NCBI GenBank assembly: GCA_947449835.1
Contig: CANFSZ010000003.1
Location: 1 to 64,000 of the forward strand
DNA length: 64,000 nucleotides
Source of the DNA: Opitutia bacterium
GTDB taxonomy: Bacteria > Verrucomicrobiota > Verrucomicrobiia > Opitutales > Opitutaceae
Direction of reading: 5' to 3'
Under the pieces are notes generated by a model. The model searched no databases. It was not told the origin of the DNA and saw nothing but the letters and a program-made list of their open reading frames with translations. This document shows, one piece after another, positions 55,319 through 63,994 of the stretch (within the stretch, counting starts at the first letter, position 1; each line of letters opens with the position of its first letter). The translations under genes were made by a program, and so were the position numbers.

Positions 55319-56251
55319 ATGCGCATTTTTCTCACCGGCGCTTCTGGTTTAGTCGGAGCGGCCTTCGCCCGCGCCGCCGCTCGTCGCGGCCACGCTGTCA
55401 CGGGCATTGTAGGTGGTTTCACGGGAGAATTACCCGGTCTGGCCGCGCGCCGCTCGCTGGATCTTGGCGATGAATCCGCCGTGACTGCCGCGCTGTTGGA
55501 AGTTTTTCCCGACGCGATCGTAAATTGCGCCGCGATTTCCGTGCCAGAAACGTGTGACGCCGATCCGGCCCGAGCACAAACGTTGAACGTCGCTCTTCCC
55601 ACCGTGCTCGCGCGCCTCGCGCATCACTTGAGCGCGCGGTTGGTCCATATTTCGAGCGAACAAGTTTTTGACGGTAGCCGCACGTCTTCCTACGCGATCG
55701 GCGACGCCACCTCACCGATCAATCTTTACGGCCGACAAAAAATTGAGAGCGAGCGCGCGGTCCAAGCCCAAGCGACAGAATTCGCGGTAACCCTGCGCGC
55801 GCCGCTACTCATGGGCAACAGCCCGGGCGGTAAACGCAGCACGCATGAACGTCTTTTCGCCGACTGGGCCGCGGGACGGCCGGTGAAATTGTATGCGGAT
55901 GAATTTCGCCAAACGTGCACGGCCGAAAATCTCGCGGAAGTGATACTCGAGTTGTGCGAGCGCCGTGACGTGCGCGGCGTCTGTCATTGGGCGGGCGCGG
56001 AGTTGTTGTCGCGCTACGAACTGGGTCGCCGGATTCGCACTCATTTTAAACTCAGTGAAACCGAAGCCCCAATCTCCGCGATCACGCGCGCCGAAACACC
56101 CGAAGCAGCAAAAAAACGTCAAGCGTGTCTCGCCCTGGATCTCGCGCCGCTGTACGGTCTTTTGAAAACCCAGCCGCAAACGATCGAAGCTCAAATCGCC
56201 GAACTTCACGTGCCCGCGACGAGTCGAGATTGGTATTTTTCGCGGCAATAA
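55319..56251 (+). CDS. RmlD-like NAD(P)-dependent sugar-nucleotide reductase family protein
   Basis: An extended SDR with the cofactor loop IFLTGASGLVGAAFAR at the N-terminus, VNCAAISVPETCDADPA, HISSEQVFDG and catalytic YGRQK, the set of dTDP-4-dehydrorhamnose reductase and MAT2B relatives. No other rml genes are nearby, so a dedicated dTDP-rhamnose role is unsupported. The stop lies 5 bp before the next gene, suggesting co-transcription with the acyltransferase. Confidence 0.82.
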   Translation: MRIFLTGASGLVGAAFARAAARRGHAVTGIVGGFTGELPGLAARRSLDLGDESAVTAALLEVFPDAIVNCAAISVPETCDADPARAQTLNVALPTVLARLAHHLSARLVHISSEQVFDGSRTSSYAIGDATSPINLYGRQKIESERAVQAQATEFAVTLRAPLLMGNSPGGKRSTHERLFADWAAGRPVKLYADEFRQTCTAENLAEVILELCERRDVRGVCHWAGAELLSRYELGRRIRTHFKLSETEAPISAITRAETPEAAKKRQACLALDLAPLYGLLKTQPQTIEAQIAELHVPATSRDWYFSRQ

Positions 56252-56256
56252 TTTTT

Positions 56257-56994
56257 ATGGCGACGATGACTTTGGAGGTTTTACCCACGCGTACAGGCGG
56301 GGCCGCTGAAAACATGGCGACGGATTTTTTGTTGCTGCAGCGTTATCCGCGCGCGGAAGCCGCACGGTTTCGGCACTACGGTTGGCGAGGGCCGGCGTGG
56401 ACGTTTGGCTACAGTCAGAAAATCGCCTTCGTGCGCACGCAGTTGCCGGCCGACACCAATCCCAACGAAATCTGTCGTCGAGCCACAGGCGGTGGCGTGG
56501 TGGATCATCGTGAAGATTGGACGTATGCGCTCGTGATTCCGCGTGGTTTTGCGTTCGAAGAATTACGCGCCACGGAAAGTTATCGGCGCGTGCATGAATG
56601 CCTGGCGACGGCCTTGCGCGCGCAAGGTGTGCCGGCGGTGGTTAAGACCCACTGCGAACCTCCCGCCGAAGGTGAACTAGCCTGCGGACCAGCAGGCGTG
56701 TGTTTTCAACGCGCGGAACTTTACGACGTCGTTCACGGCGACACCGGTGAAAAAATCGCCGGCGCGGCGCAGAAACGGAATAAACGCGGTTTATTATTCC
56801 AAGGTTCGCTGTGGCGCCCGGTGGTGGGTGCGGCAGCGATGGATTGGGATCTTTTTGGCGCGACATTCGTCGCCGCGTTGGCGACGGAACTGGGTGCGAC
56901 CGCCGAAGAAAAACCGTGGCCGGAATTTAACGAAGAAGAACTGAGCGGACTGGTTGAGCAGTACAGCTCAAGCGAGTGGGTGGAATACCGCTAA
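56257..56994 (+). CDS. Lipoate/octanoate protein transferase, LipM-type
   Basis: The BPL/LplA fold is shown by RRATGGGVVDH (about residues 74-84) and GEKIAGAAQKRNKRGLLFQGS with the conserved Lys166. Cys149 in GVCFQRAELYDVV lies where LipM-type octanoyltransferases carry the catalytic Cys, in contrast to LplA ligases. I therefore favour cofactor assembly by acyl transfer; ligase activity is the alternative. ATG 56257 is used; the track start at 56125 overlaps the previous gene. Confidence 0.78.
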   Translation: MATMTLEVLPTRTGGAAENMATDFLLLQRYPRAEAARFRHYGWRGPAWTFGYSQKIAFVRTQLPADTNPNEICRRATGGGVVDHREDWTYALVIPRGFAFEELRATESYRRVHECLATALRAQGVPAVVKTHCEPPAEGELACGPAGVCFQRAELYDVVHGDTGEKIAGAAQKRNKRGLLFQGSLWRPVVGAAAMDWDLFGATFVAALATELGATAEEKPWPEFNEEELSGLVEQYSSSEWVEYR

Positions 56995-57042
56995 GATTAC
57001 CGTGGAATTTTCTGCGTTAAACCCAAAAAAAACTCGTCGCAA

Positions 57043-57921
57043 TTATTCGTAACGTTGCGCGCGACCGAGGTAATTGAGCATCCAGATTTCTTTCCACACG
57101 CGATAGCGACCTTCGTGCGTGATCTTACCGAAATCTTCGCGCTCGGGATGAGGATGGAGGAAACCTAATTCGGTATTGAGACGGTCGAGTTCGCCTTGTG
57201 TGGCGTTGAGATCGTAGAGGGGTTCGGTGGTAAACGACGTCTCGACAGCTTTGGCGGCGAGGAGGCGCGCCCGATGCCGAGCGAGCAATCGCGGCAGGGA
57301 ACGGCTCCAAGGCCGACGCTCCACAAACCAGTTTTCAGGATAAAAACCCGCAAATGGTACCGTGAGATTATCGGTCACATAACGAGCACCATCGAGCGTG
57401 AGGGAGGTCAACGTGTAGCAGAGTCCGATCGCACCGTTGCTCTGCGGAAGAAAGGTAATTTGCACGCGCAACGTCGCCGCCGCGTCTTGATAAACCGAAA
57501 CCCGCAAATAAAGCCCGCCGCCGACTTCGGCTTTGAGGGCTTGGGTCTGACGAAAACCCTGCGCGCGTAACCATTCGCGGATTTTTAAAAGGCGCGGCTG
57601 CACCGGCCATTCTTCGCCTGAGGAATTAATCGCGTAGCGCGGAAACAAAGGCAACGGGCTGACGCTGAGCGCGGATATAGCGAGCCAGTTGTAGAGTGTT
57701 TCGCCCAAAAACCAGATCAGGAAAAACATGATCGTAAGCACCCAGTAAGGCCGGTTGATCAAATCAAAATCGCGGCACAATTGAGCCGCGCCGAAAGCGA
57801 ACACCAACCACCGCAGCCAACGGTCAGCTATCGCCAAGAGCGGCGAAGCATAACGTTGATTGAGCTGCCCTAAGACCAACGAAAGGACGATCGCGCCCAA
57901 AATAAAATACTGTGTGTCCAT
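57043..57921 (-). CDS. Hypothetical membrane protein
   Basis: From ATG 57921, two or three hydrophobic helices at the N-terminus (YFILGAIVLSLVLGQL, WLVFAFGAAQLC, VLTIMFFLIWFLGETLYNWLAI) anchor a soluble C-terminal domain of about 200 residues rich in Arg and aromatics. I recognise no family. It is 42 bp downstream of dnaN on the same strand and probably co-transcribed with it. Confidence 0.65.
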   Translation of the reverse strand: MDTQYFILGAIVLSLVLGQLNQRYASPLLAIADRWLRWLVFAFGAAQLCRDFDLINRPYWVLTIMFFLIWFLGETLYNWLAISALSVSPLPLFPRYAINSSGEEWPVQPRLLKIREWLRAQGFRQTQALKAEVGGGLYLRVSVYQDAAATLRVQITFLPQSNGAIGLCYTLTSLTLDGARYVTDNLTVPFAGFYPENWFVERRPWSRSLPRLLARHRARLLAAKAVETSFTTEPLYDLNATQGELDRLNTELGFLHPHPEREDFGKITHEGRYRVWKEIWMLNYLGRAQRYE

Positions 57922-57963
57922 CAAAGGTGCGAATCGCTGCGAGTGAACCGCTAAAAACGGAGC

Positions 57964-59088
57964 TTAGCTCAATCGCACGGGCATGATCACACAGATGAAG
58001 CTTTCCAGCGTTTTGAAAACACCGGGGCTGACTTCATCTTTCACTTCAAAAAAGACTTCATCTTTGGTTAGCGCTTTGAGCGGATCGATCAGGAAGGCAG
58101 GATTGAAGGCCACTTGAAGATCGGGACCGCTATAACCGATCGCCATCGATTCGTGCGCTTCGCCGAAATCGGAACTCGAAGCAAAAATTTCCAACAAGTT
58201 GCTGCTGATTTTAATTTTAACCGAATTCGATTTTTCTGAGCACACCAATTGCGCGCGGTGCACGCATTGCAGCAACAACTCGCGTTCGAGTTTGATGCGT
58301 TGATGTGTCTCTTTCGGGACAACTTGTTGATAATTGGGATAATTGCCTTCGACGACTTTGGAATAGAGATAAACGTGGTCGATCAGGCCGCTGGTGTCTT
58401 TGTCGGTCGCGATTTGGAAGGCTGCGCGGCGTTCGTTAAAGTTGATTTTAACCTTAGAACCCTTGTCGAGGAGGCGGTTGAGCTCGGAGACGGTTTTGGC
58501 CGGCAAAATGATCGCACCGGCGCTGGCGGCGGGAACTTCCATTTCTTTGGCGATGAGCGCAAGACGCCGGCCATCGGTGGCCACCAGGGTGAGCTTCTCG
58601 TCGCGGAAGTTGAAATAAACGCCGTTGAGGATGTAGCGGGTCTCATCGGTAGATTGCGCGTAGGAAACGCTGCGCAGCATGCTGATAAGCTCGCTTTGCT
58701 CGAGCGTGTAAGCCTTTTCGTCGCCAAATTCTGGCAAGGGCGGAAATTCCTCTTTGCCGATGCCCATGATCTTAAACGTCGAACCTCCCGACGTGAGCTT
58801 AACTTGATGATTAGGAGCACCGTCAAAGGTAACATCCACGCTTGGTAATTCGCGCACGATCGTGGCCAAGCGCTTGACAGGCAACGTTACGGAGCCGGTT
58901 TCTTTGACTTCGGCTTTGATTTTGCAGCGGATGCCAAGATCTAGATTGGTGGTGGAGAGTGAGATCTGATCTTTTTCCGCTTCGATCAGCACATTGCTCA
59001 AGATGGGCATCGTCGCTTTGGAGCCGACGACGTTCAACACTTGGGCTAGGCCGTTGGCGAAATGGTCGCGGTTGATTTTGAATTTCAT
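57964..59088 (-). CDS. dnaN: DNA polymerase III beta sliding clamp
   Basis: The three-domain clamp, 374 residues, opens [21 protein letters not shown] and ends [14 protein letters not shown], the conserved P-[MV]-R terminal motif lining the client-binding pocket. The [23 protein letters not shown] block is typical. It tethers replication and repair polymerases to DNA. It is not beside dnaA, recF or gyrB here, unlike the common order, but mnmEG and atp genes lie about 14 kb away. Confidence 0.97.
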   Translation of the reverse strand: MKFKINRDHFANGLAQVLNVVGSKATMPILSNVLIEAEKDQISLSTTNLDLGIRCKIKAEVKETGSVTLPVKRLATIVRELPSVDVTFDGAPNHQVKLTSGGSTFKIMGIGKEEFPPLPEFGDEKAYTLEQSELISMLRSVSYAQSTDETRYILNGVYFNFRDEKLTLVATDGRRLALIAKEMEVPAASAGAIILPAKTVSELNRLLDKGSKVKINFNERRAAFQIATDKDTSGLIDHVYLYSKVVEGNYPNYQQVVPKETHQRIKLERELLLQCVHRAQLVCSEKSNSVKIKISSNLLEIFASSSDFGEAHESMAIGYSGPDLQVAFNPAFLIDPLKALTKDEVFFEVKDEVSPGVFKTLESFICVIMPVRLS

Positions 59089-59164
59089 GGAAATTTGGAC
59101 GGGGTAGGGAACGAGACGCGTGAGGAAGTTAACAAACGTTAAAAGAATACAGGTTCAATAATGA

Positions 59165-59193
59165 ATTATATCAGTATCACTATGGGCTGCGAA
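59165..59193 (-). promoter_or_regulatory. Candidate sigma-70 promoter of dnaN
   Basis: On the minus strand TTCGCA (59188-59193) and a perfect TATAAT (59165-59170) are separated by 17 bp. Transcription would start near 59158, about 70 nt before the dnaN ATG. The -35 box lies within one half of an 11-bp inverted repeat. Confidence 0.55.
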
Positions 59194-59291
59194 TAACCGT
59201 AGCAACTGCGTGTTTCCGCTCTGAAAATCAGCAGAAAAATCGAGGTGAAAAACTTTCGGGCTCATCGTGGCAAAGGCGGTGTTATTCGCAG
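59187..59291. promoter_or_regulatory. Inverted pair of 11-mers in the dnaN-pssA gap
   Basis: CTGCGAATAAC at 59187-59197 and GTTATTCGCAG at 59281-59291 are exact reverse complements separated by 83 bp. The first overlaps the -35 element of the proposed dnaN promoter. A looped repressor or activator pair is possible. The rest of the 237-bp gap (59089-59325) is AT-rich with no DnaA box I could find. Confidence 0.45.
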
Positions 59292-59325
59292 GCTGGAAGT
59301 TGTTGGTTCGTCGTACGCAGGTTGC

Positions 59326-60225
59326 TCACACGTTTTTCTCGGTTGTCGCGGAATCCTGCGCGTCGGTTTTTAAAAGTCGCGGGCGCCGAATTTGGCGAAT
59401 GAGACCGAAAAAAATATAGGACAAACACACAATCAGCAACGCGACCTCCTTAAACTGATAAACTAAAAAAGCCACGAGCAGGAACCAAATGAACGGCAAT
59501 AACTTAGTCTGGGTCTGCAGATCGAGTTTTTTACCACTCGGGTAACGTACTGTGCTCATCATCAGCACGGCGATTAATAACATCAAAAAAGGAAGAACCA
59601 AAGCCCAGCGATTCAAAGACTTATCAGCATCTTCCAGTTTGAGTAAAAACAGAACCAAAGACGCTACAGTACCAGCGGCCGCCGGGACGGGTAACCCCAC
59701 AAAATCTTTGGAGGATTCTTTTTTGCCGCGATGCACGAGCGGGTTGGTGATCACGTTGAATCGCGCCAGCCGCATCGCGGCACACAAAAGATACACAAAG
59801 CCCACAAACCAGCCGATGTTACGAAACCAGGTAATGCCTTGGGTTGGCGAGAGAATGAAAAAAAACATCATCAAAGCCGGCGCCATCCCAAACGACACCA
59901 CATCGGCCAACGAATCGAACTCCGCACCAAACAAAGATTCGCGGCCACCCATCCGCGCTAGCCGGCCATCAAGTGTATCAAACGCCGCCGCGCCAAAGAT
60001 GAACCACACCGCCATGCGATAATGTCCGGCCGGCGTCGCATCGAGGTATTCGCCGGTGAGCGAAGTTTCGGCCAGACGGGCTTGGATGCAATTCACTACC
60101 GCCATAAAACCGCAAAAAAGATTTCCCGCCGTCATCGCATTGGGCCAGAAGAAGATCCGGCTCGCTTGCGAGACGTTGTATGGATCTTCGGGATCAGTCG
60201 GAGCGGATCGGCGCGTCGGGATCAT
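59326..60225 (-). CDS. pssA: CDP-diacylglycerol--serine O-phosphatidyltransferase
   Basis: An integral membrane CDP-alcohol phosphotransferase: DTLDGRLARMGGRESLFGAE then FDSLADVVSFG fits D-G-x2-A-R-x8-G-x3-D-x3-D (about residues 84-112). The hydrophobic spans and the PNAMTAGNLFCGFMAV opening match the serine-specific subgroup. It makes phosphatidylserine, the precursor of phosphatidylethanolamine. The start overlaps the stop of an upstream RelE-like gene (ATGA). psd is not in the window. Confidence 0.92.
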   Translation of the reverse strand: MIPTRRSAPTDPEDPYNVSQASRIFFWPNAMTAGNLFCGFMAVVNCIQARLAETSLTGEYLDATPAGHYRMAVWFIFGAAAFDTLDGRLARMGGRESLFGAEFDSLADVVSFGMAPALMMFFFILSPTQGITWFRNIGWFVGFVYLLCAAMRLARFNVITNPLVHRGKKESSKDFVGLPVPAAAGTVASLVLFLLKLEDADKSLNRWALVLPFLMLLIAVLMMSTVRYPSGKKLDLQTQTKLLPFIWFLLVAFLVYQFKEVALLIVCLSYIFFGLIRQIRRPRLLKTDAQDSATTEKNV

Positions 60226-60575
60226 TTTTTCGCGAGGCTTTCGAGGTATTTCCAGAATTTCGAATCATGCTCAAAGAGTTGTTGTTCGGAAACTGGGAAT
60301 TTATTGCGCAACAGAAAATCTTCGAGGGAATTTTTATGCAGGATGTAGTTCACGTGCAGTTTTTCCCCTTGAGCATCAAAATATAAACGAAAATCCCCTG
60401 CTCTCAATCGGTAGAATTCTTTCCCCGCCCGGGAAAAACGGCCCAAAGGTTCGCGCGGATGAGCCAGATCGTCCGGTTTCAGCGAACTGATCGGCTCTAC
60501 GAGATCGAGCTGCAGCAGCTTATCCAGCCGGTTGAGCTCGTGCATCGCCTGCGCGGAAAAAGTGACCTGATACAT
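60222..60575 (-). CDS. RelE/ParE-fold-like small protein, orphan
   Basis: From ATG 60575 the 117-residue protein reads MYQVTFSAQAMHELNRLDKL and contains EFYRLRAGDFRLYFDAQGEKLHVNYILHK, the beta-sheet pattern of RelE/ParE toxins. A C-terminal extension (LEDFLLRNKFPVSEQ...) goes beyond typical toxins. There is no antitoxin-sized partner and the stop overlaps the pssA start, so a housekeeping role coupled to pssA is at least as likely as toxicity. The track start at 60686 is too far upstream. Confidence 0.65.
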   Translation of the reverse strand: MYQVTFSAQAMHELNRLDKLLQLDLVEPISSLKPDDLAHPREPLGRFSRAGKEFYRLRAGDFRLYFDAQGEKLHVNYILHKNSLEDFLLRNKFPVSEQQLFEHDSKFWKYLESLAKK

Positions 60576-60689
60576 GGGAAACCAAGAGCTAGTGGACCCA
60601 CGCCGCTCGGCAACGCTATTTCCCGATGGCGCGCGGTAAAAAGGCGCCATTTTGCGAGGCGAGATCGAATCGCGAGCCAGCACCAAAAA

Positions 60690-60926
60690 CTAAGAAGTCT
60701 CAGGCTCGGCTGCGGTGTTATTGAAATCGGCTAAAATCGCCCGCGCGGCATCTGCGTCTTCATCCTCCACTTGCACGCGAAGCCCACCAATCATGTAGTT
60801 GTAAACATTACCCGAAGTCTGCGCCGTGAGTTCTTCGGGAAGATGAGCTTTGATGCCGCTGCCGCCGAGGGTGGCTTGCAGGATCTGCGCCTCAATCAGT
60901 CGCTGGCAGGTCGCGATCGTTGTCAT
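60690..60926 (-). CDS. DUF2007-family protein
   Basis: The 78-residue protein (TIATCQRLIEAQILQATLGGSGIKAHL then a Gly/Val-rich strand and VEDEDADAARAILADF) matches DUF2007, sometimes called a putative signal-transducing domain, with ferredoxin-like fold and no established activity. It is upstream of the RelE-like and pssA genes on the same strand, separated from the former by 114 bp. Confidence 0.85.
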   Translation of the reverse strand: MTTIATCQRLIEAQILQATLGGSGIKAHLPEELTAQTSGNVYNYMIGGLRVQVEDEDADAARAILADFNNTAAEPETS

Positions 60927-61036
60927 AATAACAATTTATTTTACCCCTGGCTTTAATTCAAGCCCGGCCATGAAAGCTTCGGACTGGAGATATCGAGCTG
61001 TCGACGTCACGGTGAATTTTTATCCCAAATCCTCGC
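60927..61036. promoter_or_regulatory. Divergent intergenic region (DUF2007 / phosphatase-superfamily)
   Basis: This 110-bp gap separates divergent genes and must contain both promoters. TAATTTA-type AT patches occur near 60926-60955, but I cannot assign -10/-35 boxes with confidence. Confidence 0.35.
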
Positions 61037-62161
61037 ATGAAAAAAAACGCGTTGCTGCTGCTAGTTTTGAGTTTGCTGAGTTCCTTCGTCGCACGGGCGG
61101 CGGAAAATAAAACGCGCAACGTCCTGCTCGTCACGATCGACGGCCTGCGTTGGCAGGAAGTGTTTCGCGGCGCGGACGAAGCGTTCATGAACAAAGATAA
61201 AAACTCCGGCGGTGTGCCGGCGGGTGAACTGGTCGCGTTGAAGGCGGATTATCTCGGCGCCACAGCGGAAGAACGGAGGAAAAAACTCATGCCGTTTTTC
61301 TGGGGCACGCTCGTCCCGGGCGGACAGGCATTTGGTAATCGTGATCTCGGTAGCGCCGCGAGCGTGCTCAACGCCGAGCGGATTTCTTATCCGGGTTACA
61401 ACGAGCTGCTAACCGGCGCGCCGGATCCGTTGATCACGTCCAACGCGCCCGTGCCGAATCGCAACGTCACGGTGTTGGAATGGTTAAACGGGCGGCCCGG
61501 ATTCGCTGGTCGCGTCGCGGCCGCGGCGGCGTGGAGCGTGTTCGCGCCGATCATCAATGTCGGACGAAGTCGGCTGCCGTTATTCGTCACGGGACAACAT
61601 TCAGCGCCAGGCAGTGTGTCGCCGCGCACGGCGGAATTAGAGCGCTGGATGGATGACATCCCGCCGCTCAGCAACACGGAGAATTTCGATGCGTTTGTTT
61701 ATCATGCAGCGGTCGATCGCATCGACACGCAGCGGCCGCGCGTTTTTTTAATCGCACTCGGCGAGCCAGACGAATGGGCGCATGCGCATCGGTACGATCG
61801 TTACCTCCAATCGATCCGGCGCTGCGATCGGTTTATCCGCCAACTCTGGGAAAAACTCCAAGCGCTGCCTGAATACCGTGATTCCACTACGATCGTGCTC
61901 ACGCCCGATCACGGCCGCGGGGTGACGCCGGAAGATTGGAACGGTCATGGCAAAAAAATCCCGCGCTCGGAAGAGACGTGGTTCGCGGTTTACGGACCCG
62001 ATACGCCGGCGCTGGGCGAACGTCGTGCGGGTGTCGCCGAGGTGCATCAAGCGCAAGTCGCGGCGACCGTGGCGGCGTTGTTGGGCGAAGATTTTCGCGC
62101 GGCGTTTCCGGCGGCGGCCGCGCCGGTGAGCGCGGCGTTGCGCGCGGGCGCAGAAAAATAA
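61037..62161 (+). CDS. Alkaline-phosphatase-superfamily exported hydrolase
   Basis: A signal peptide (KKNALLLLVLSLLSSFVARAA) is followed by VLLVTIDGLRWQEVFRGAD (first metal Asp) and later TTIVLTPDHGRGV with Asp/His metal ligands and HGKKIPRSEETW. This is the alkaline phosphatase/phosphodiesterase/sulfatase fold. ISYPGYNELLTG occupies the nucleophile position without the sulfatase C-x-P-S-R signature, so phosphatase, phosphodiesterase or an inactive member is more likely than sulfatase. Confidence 0.8.
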   Translation: MKKNALLLLVLSLLSSFVARAAENKTRNVLLVTIDGLRWQEVFRGADEAFMNKDKNSGGVPAGELVALKADYLGATAEERRKKLMPFFWGTLVPGGQAFGNRDLGSAASVLNAERISYPGYNELLTGAPDPLITSNAPVPNRNVTVLEWLNGRPGFAGRVAAAAAWSVFAPIINVGRSRLPLFVTGQHSAPGSVSPRTAELERWMDDIPPLSNTENFDAFVYHAAVDRIDTQRPRVFLIALGEPDEWAHAHRYDRYLQSIRRCDRFIRQLWEKLQALPEYRDSTTIVLTPDHGRGVTPEDWNGHGKKIPRSEETWFAVYGPDTPALGERRAGVAEVHQAQVAATVAALLGEDFRAAFPAAAAPVSAALRAGAEK

Positions 62162-62167
62162 ACCGCT

Positions 62168-62183
62168 CACGCGCGCCGGCGTG
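62168..62183. terminator. Weak bidirectional hairpin between convergent genes
   Basis: CACGC pairs with GCGTG around a 6-nt loop in the 31-bp gap between two convergent genes, flanked by AAATAAACC on one side and GGTTATTTT on the other. It could serve as a weak terminator in both directions. Confidence 0.3.
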
Positions 62184-62192
62184 GCGTGGTGG

Positions 62193-62735
62193 TTATTTTA
62201 CTTTGGAACAGAGAATACAATCGCGCGGTTCGGGGCCGATATTGGGGGCGACGTGCCAACGCTTGAGTAGGGCTTCGCGGGTGAGCCCGGCTTTTTCCAT
62301 GACGCGCGCGGAACTGGGGTTGGAGGCATCGCAAAAAGCCCAGAGGCGAAACACATCGGGTTGCGCCATCGCCCAATCGACTAAGTAGGTCAGCGCCTCC
62401 GTCATCATGCCGCGGCCCCAAAATTTTTGCGCGAGCACGTAGCCGCACATGACTTTGCCGCCATCGGGCATGAGGCCGATGGAACCGATGGGTGTGTCCG
62501 TGCCGCGCAGACAGAGTAGCCACGCGTAGTGCGGCGATTTCGGGCGGTCCCAATCGGCGGCGCGATCGCGCAGAAAATCAGCGAGCAATTCCACGCGTTC
62601 GTAGGGTTTCCACGCGAGGTAGCGGGTCACTTCGGGATCGCTGGCGTAGGCGGAAAAAACGGCGGCGGCATCGTCGGCGCGAGGTCGCCGCGCGGTGAGG
62701 CGAGCGGTGGCGAACGTGGCGGGCGGACGAATCAT
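62193..62735 (-). CDS. GNAT-family N-acetyltransferase (RimJ/RimL-like)
   Basis: From ATG 62735 the protein begins with FATARLTARRP, typical of the RimJ/RimL group. GYVLAQKFWGRGMMTEALTYLVDWA contains the acetyl-CoA-binding R/Q-x-x-G-x-G/A-like loop, and NPSSARVMEKAGL is the conserved late helix. It would acetylate a protein N-terminus or small amine. The track start at 62792 adds 19 residues. It is downstream of the DUF4202 gene on the same strand. Confidence 0.88.
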   Translation of the reverse strand: MIRPPATFATARLTARRPRADDAAAVFSAYASDPEVTRYLAWKPYERVELLADFLRDRAADWDRPKSPHYAWLLCLRGTDTPIGSIGLMPDGGKVMCGYVLAQKFWGRGMMTEALTYLVDWAMAQPDVFRLWAFCDASNPSSARVMEKAGLTREALLKRWHVAPNIGPEPRDCILCSKVK

Positions 62736-62816
62736 GGCGGAGCGACGAAGGGGTGCAAGCGAGACGTGGCGGCTATCCGAACGTTGCGGCATCCAAGTTT
62801 AATTCTGCGCGAAGCT

Positions 62817-63395
62817 TCACGCGAGAGCGGCGCGCACGAGTTCAGCGATCGCGGGCGGAAGCGTGAGGCTGGTGGCGGCGTGTTGCGCGGCGGGGCTGAG
62901 TTTGCGCCAAGTTTTTTTCAAAATATCGACGAACTTTTCGCGCGGGTAATCGGCATGTTGCGTGGCGAAGGTGCTGATTTCGTTTTCAAGAAAGACAAGG
63001 ACCGCGGCGTCTTCGAGGGCTTGGGTGCCGGGGTTAGTTTTTAATCCGGTTTTAGAAATCCAGGTGGCGACTTCGGCGGCTTCGCTCGCGGCGACGCCGG
63101 CGGCGAGGAGCAGTTCGCGGGCGCGCTCAGCTTGTTTGACGTAGAGCGAGCGGCGCCAAGTGAGGTAGCCGACTTTGCCTTCGGGAAACGTGGCGCGGGG
63201 AGTGAGCCAGCGCTCGAGATGTTGGCAGCGAGCGGCGAGGAGCAGAAGCGGGCTCGCGTCGGGGATAAGACGGGCGACCCAGGCTTCGACGCGTTCGCCG
63301 TAGATGAGTTCGGCGGCGCGGCCGTCGGCGGCACGCGTGGGATCGGCGGCGTGAGCGGAGTCGATGAGCTGGCGGGCGCGGGCGTAGGCTTCCAT
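62817..63395 (-). CDS. DUF4202-family protein
   Basis: The 192-residue helical protein (RARQLIDSAHAADPT, LIYGERVEAWVARLIPDAS, LAARCQHLERWLTPRATFPEGKVGYLTWR) matches DUF4202, whose His/Asp pattern (RCQHLERW; EDAAVLVFLE) suggests an HD-like metal site though the activity is unproven. It is divergent from the Cys-cluster gene at 63453 across only 57 bp. Confidence 0.85.
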   Translation of the reverse strand: MEAYARARQLIDSAHAADPTRAADGRAAELIYGERVEAWVARLIPDASPLLLLAARCQHLERWLTPRATFPEGKVGYLTWRRSLYVKQAERARELLLAAGVAASEAAEVATWISKTGLKTNPGTQALEDAAVLVFLENEISTFATQHADYPREKFVDILKKTWRKLSPAAQHAATSLTLPPAIAELVRAALA

Positions 63396-63452
63396 GCGGA
63401 CAGGAATCGAAACGGTTGCGTACGACGCGGCAAGCGACAGGTTGGTAGCGTC

Positions 63453-63785
63453 ATGCCTTTACCCCCGGTATGTCTGCGCTGCGGCGTTTGTTGTTTTTCG
63501 AAATTGGAAACGTATGTCCGCGTGACGGGCGCGGATTGGGCGCGGCTCGGTGCCGAGGCGGATCGACTCGTGCATTTTGTCGGCCATCGTGCGTATATGC
63601 GTATGAGCGACGGGCATTGTGCGGCGTTGGTAGTGCGCGTGGGCGAGGATGGGGCGCGGGAATATTTTTGCTCTGTTTACGAGACGCGACCGGCTACGTG
63701 TAGCGAGTTGGAGCGGGGATCACCTCAATGTGCGGGTGAAATCGCGTTGAAGGGCGAGCGGCCCGGACAGGTGGCGCTTTCTTAG
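63453..63785 (+). CDS. YkgJ-type cysteine-cluster protein
   Basis: From ATG 63453 the 110-residue protein contains VCLRCGVCCFSKLETYVRV near the start and FCSVYETRPATCSEL later, the Cys pattern of YkgJ/CxxCxxCC zinc- or iron-cluster proteins. The family function is unknown. The longer track ORF (63132) is a shadow of the DUF4202 gene. Its end overlaps the convergent last ORF by 4 bp. Confidence 0.85.
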   Translation: MPLPPVCLRCGVCCFSKLETYVRVTGADWARLGAEADRLVHFVGHRAYMRMSDGHCAALVVRVGEDGAREYFCSVYETRPATCSELERGSPQCAGEIALKGERPGQVALS

Positions 63786-63994
63786 AGCCAACGAGCTGAG
63801 AATTCGCGGCGGTCGACGGGCCACGTGCGCCAACGCGGACGCGCGGGTTTTGCGGCGGGGAGCGTGATGCGCGTGGCCTCGGCGAGGTTGTGAAAAACGA
63901 TGCGGAGATCGTCGGCGCACCAGAAATCGCGGGCCGCGGCGGGGTCGTGGCGAGCGGCGATGACAGCCGCGCGGGAAAGGACGAGGCCGGACAT
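63782..63994 (-). CDS. Hypothetical protein at window edge (70 aa visible)
   Basis: The visible 70 residues (MSGLVLSRAAVIAARHDPAAARDFWCADDLRIVFHNLAEA...) start at ATG 63994, six bases from the window end, so this may be a complete small protein or the tail of a longer gene. I recognise no family. It is basic at the end (RPRWRTWPVDRREFSARWL). Its stop overlaps the YkgJ-type gene by 4 bp. Confidence 0.45.
   Translation of the reverse strand: MSGLVLSRAAVIAARHDPAAARDFWCADDLRIVFHNLAEATRITLPAAKPARPRWRTWPVDRREFSARWL

Noticed and set aside
60222-60575. Complete toxin-antitoxin system
   Set aside because: Only a RelE-like protein is visible. The neighbouring DUF2007 protein is 114 bp away and not antitoxin-like.
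61037-62161. Second sulfatase
   Set aside because: The fold is shared, but the C/S-x-P-S-R maturation signature is absent at the nucleophile position.
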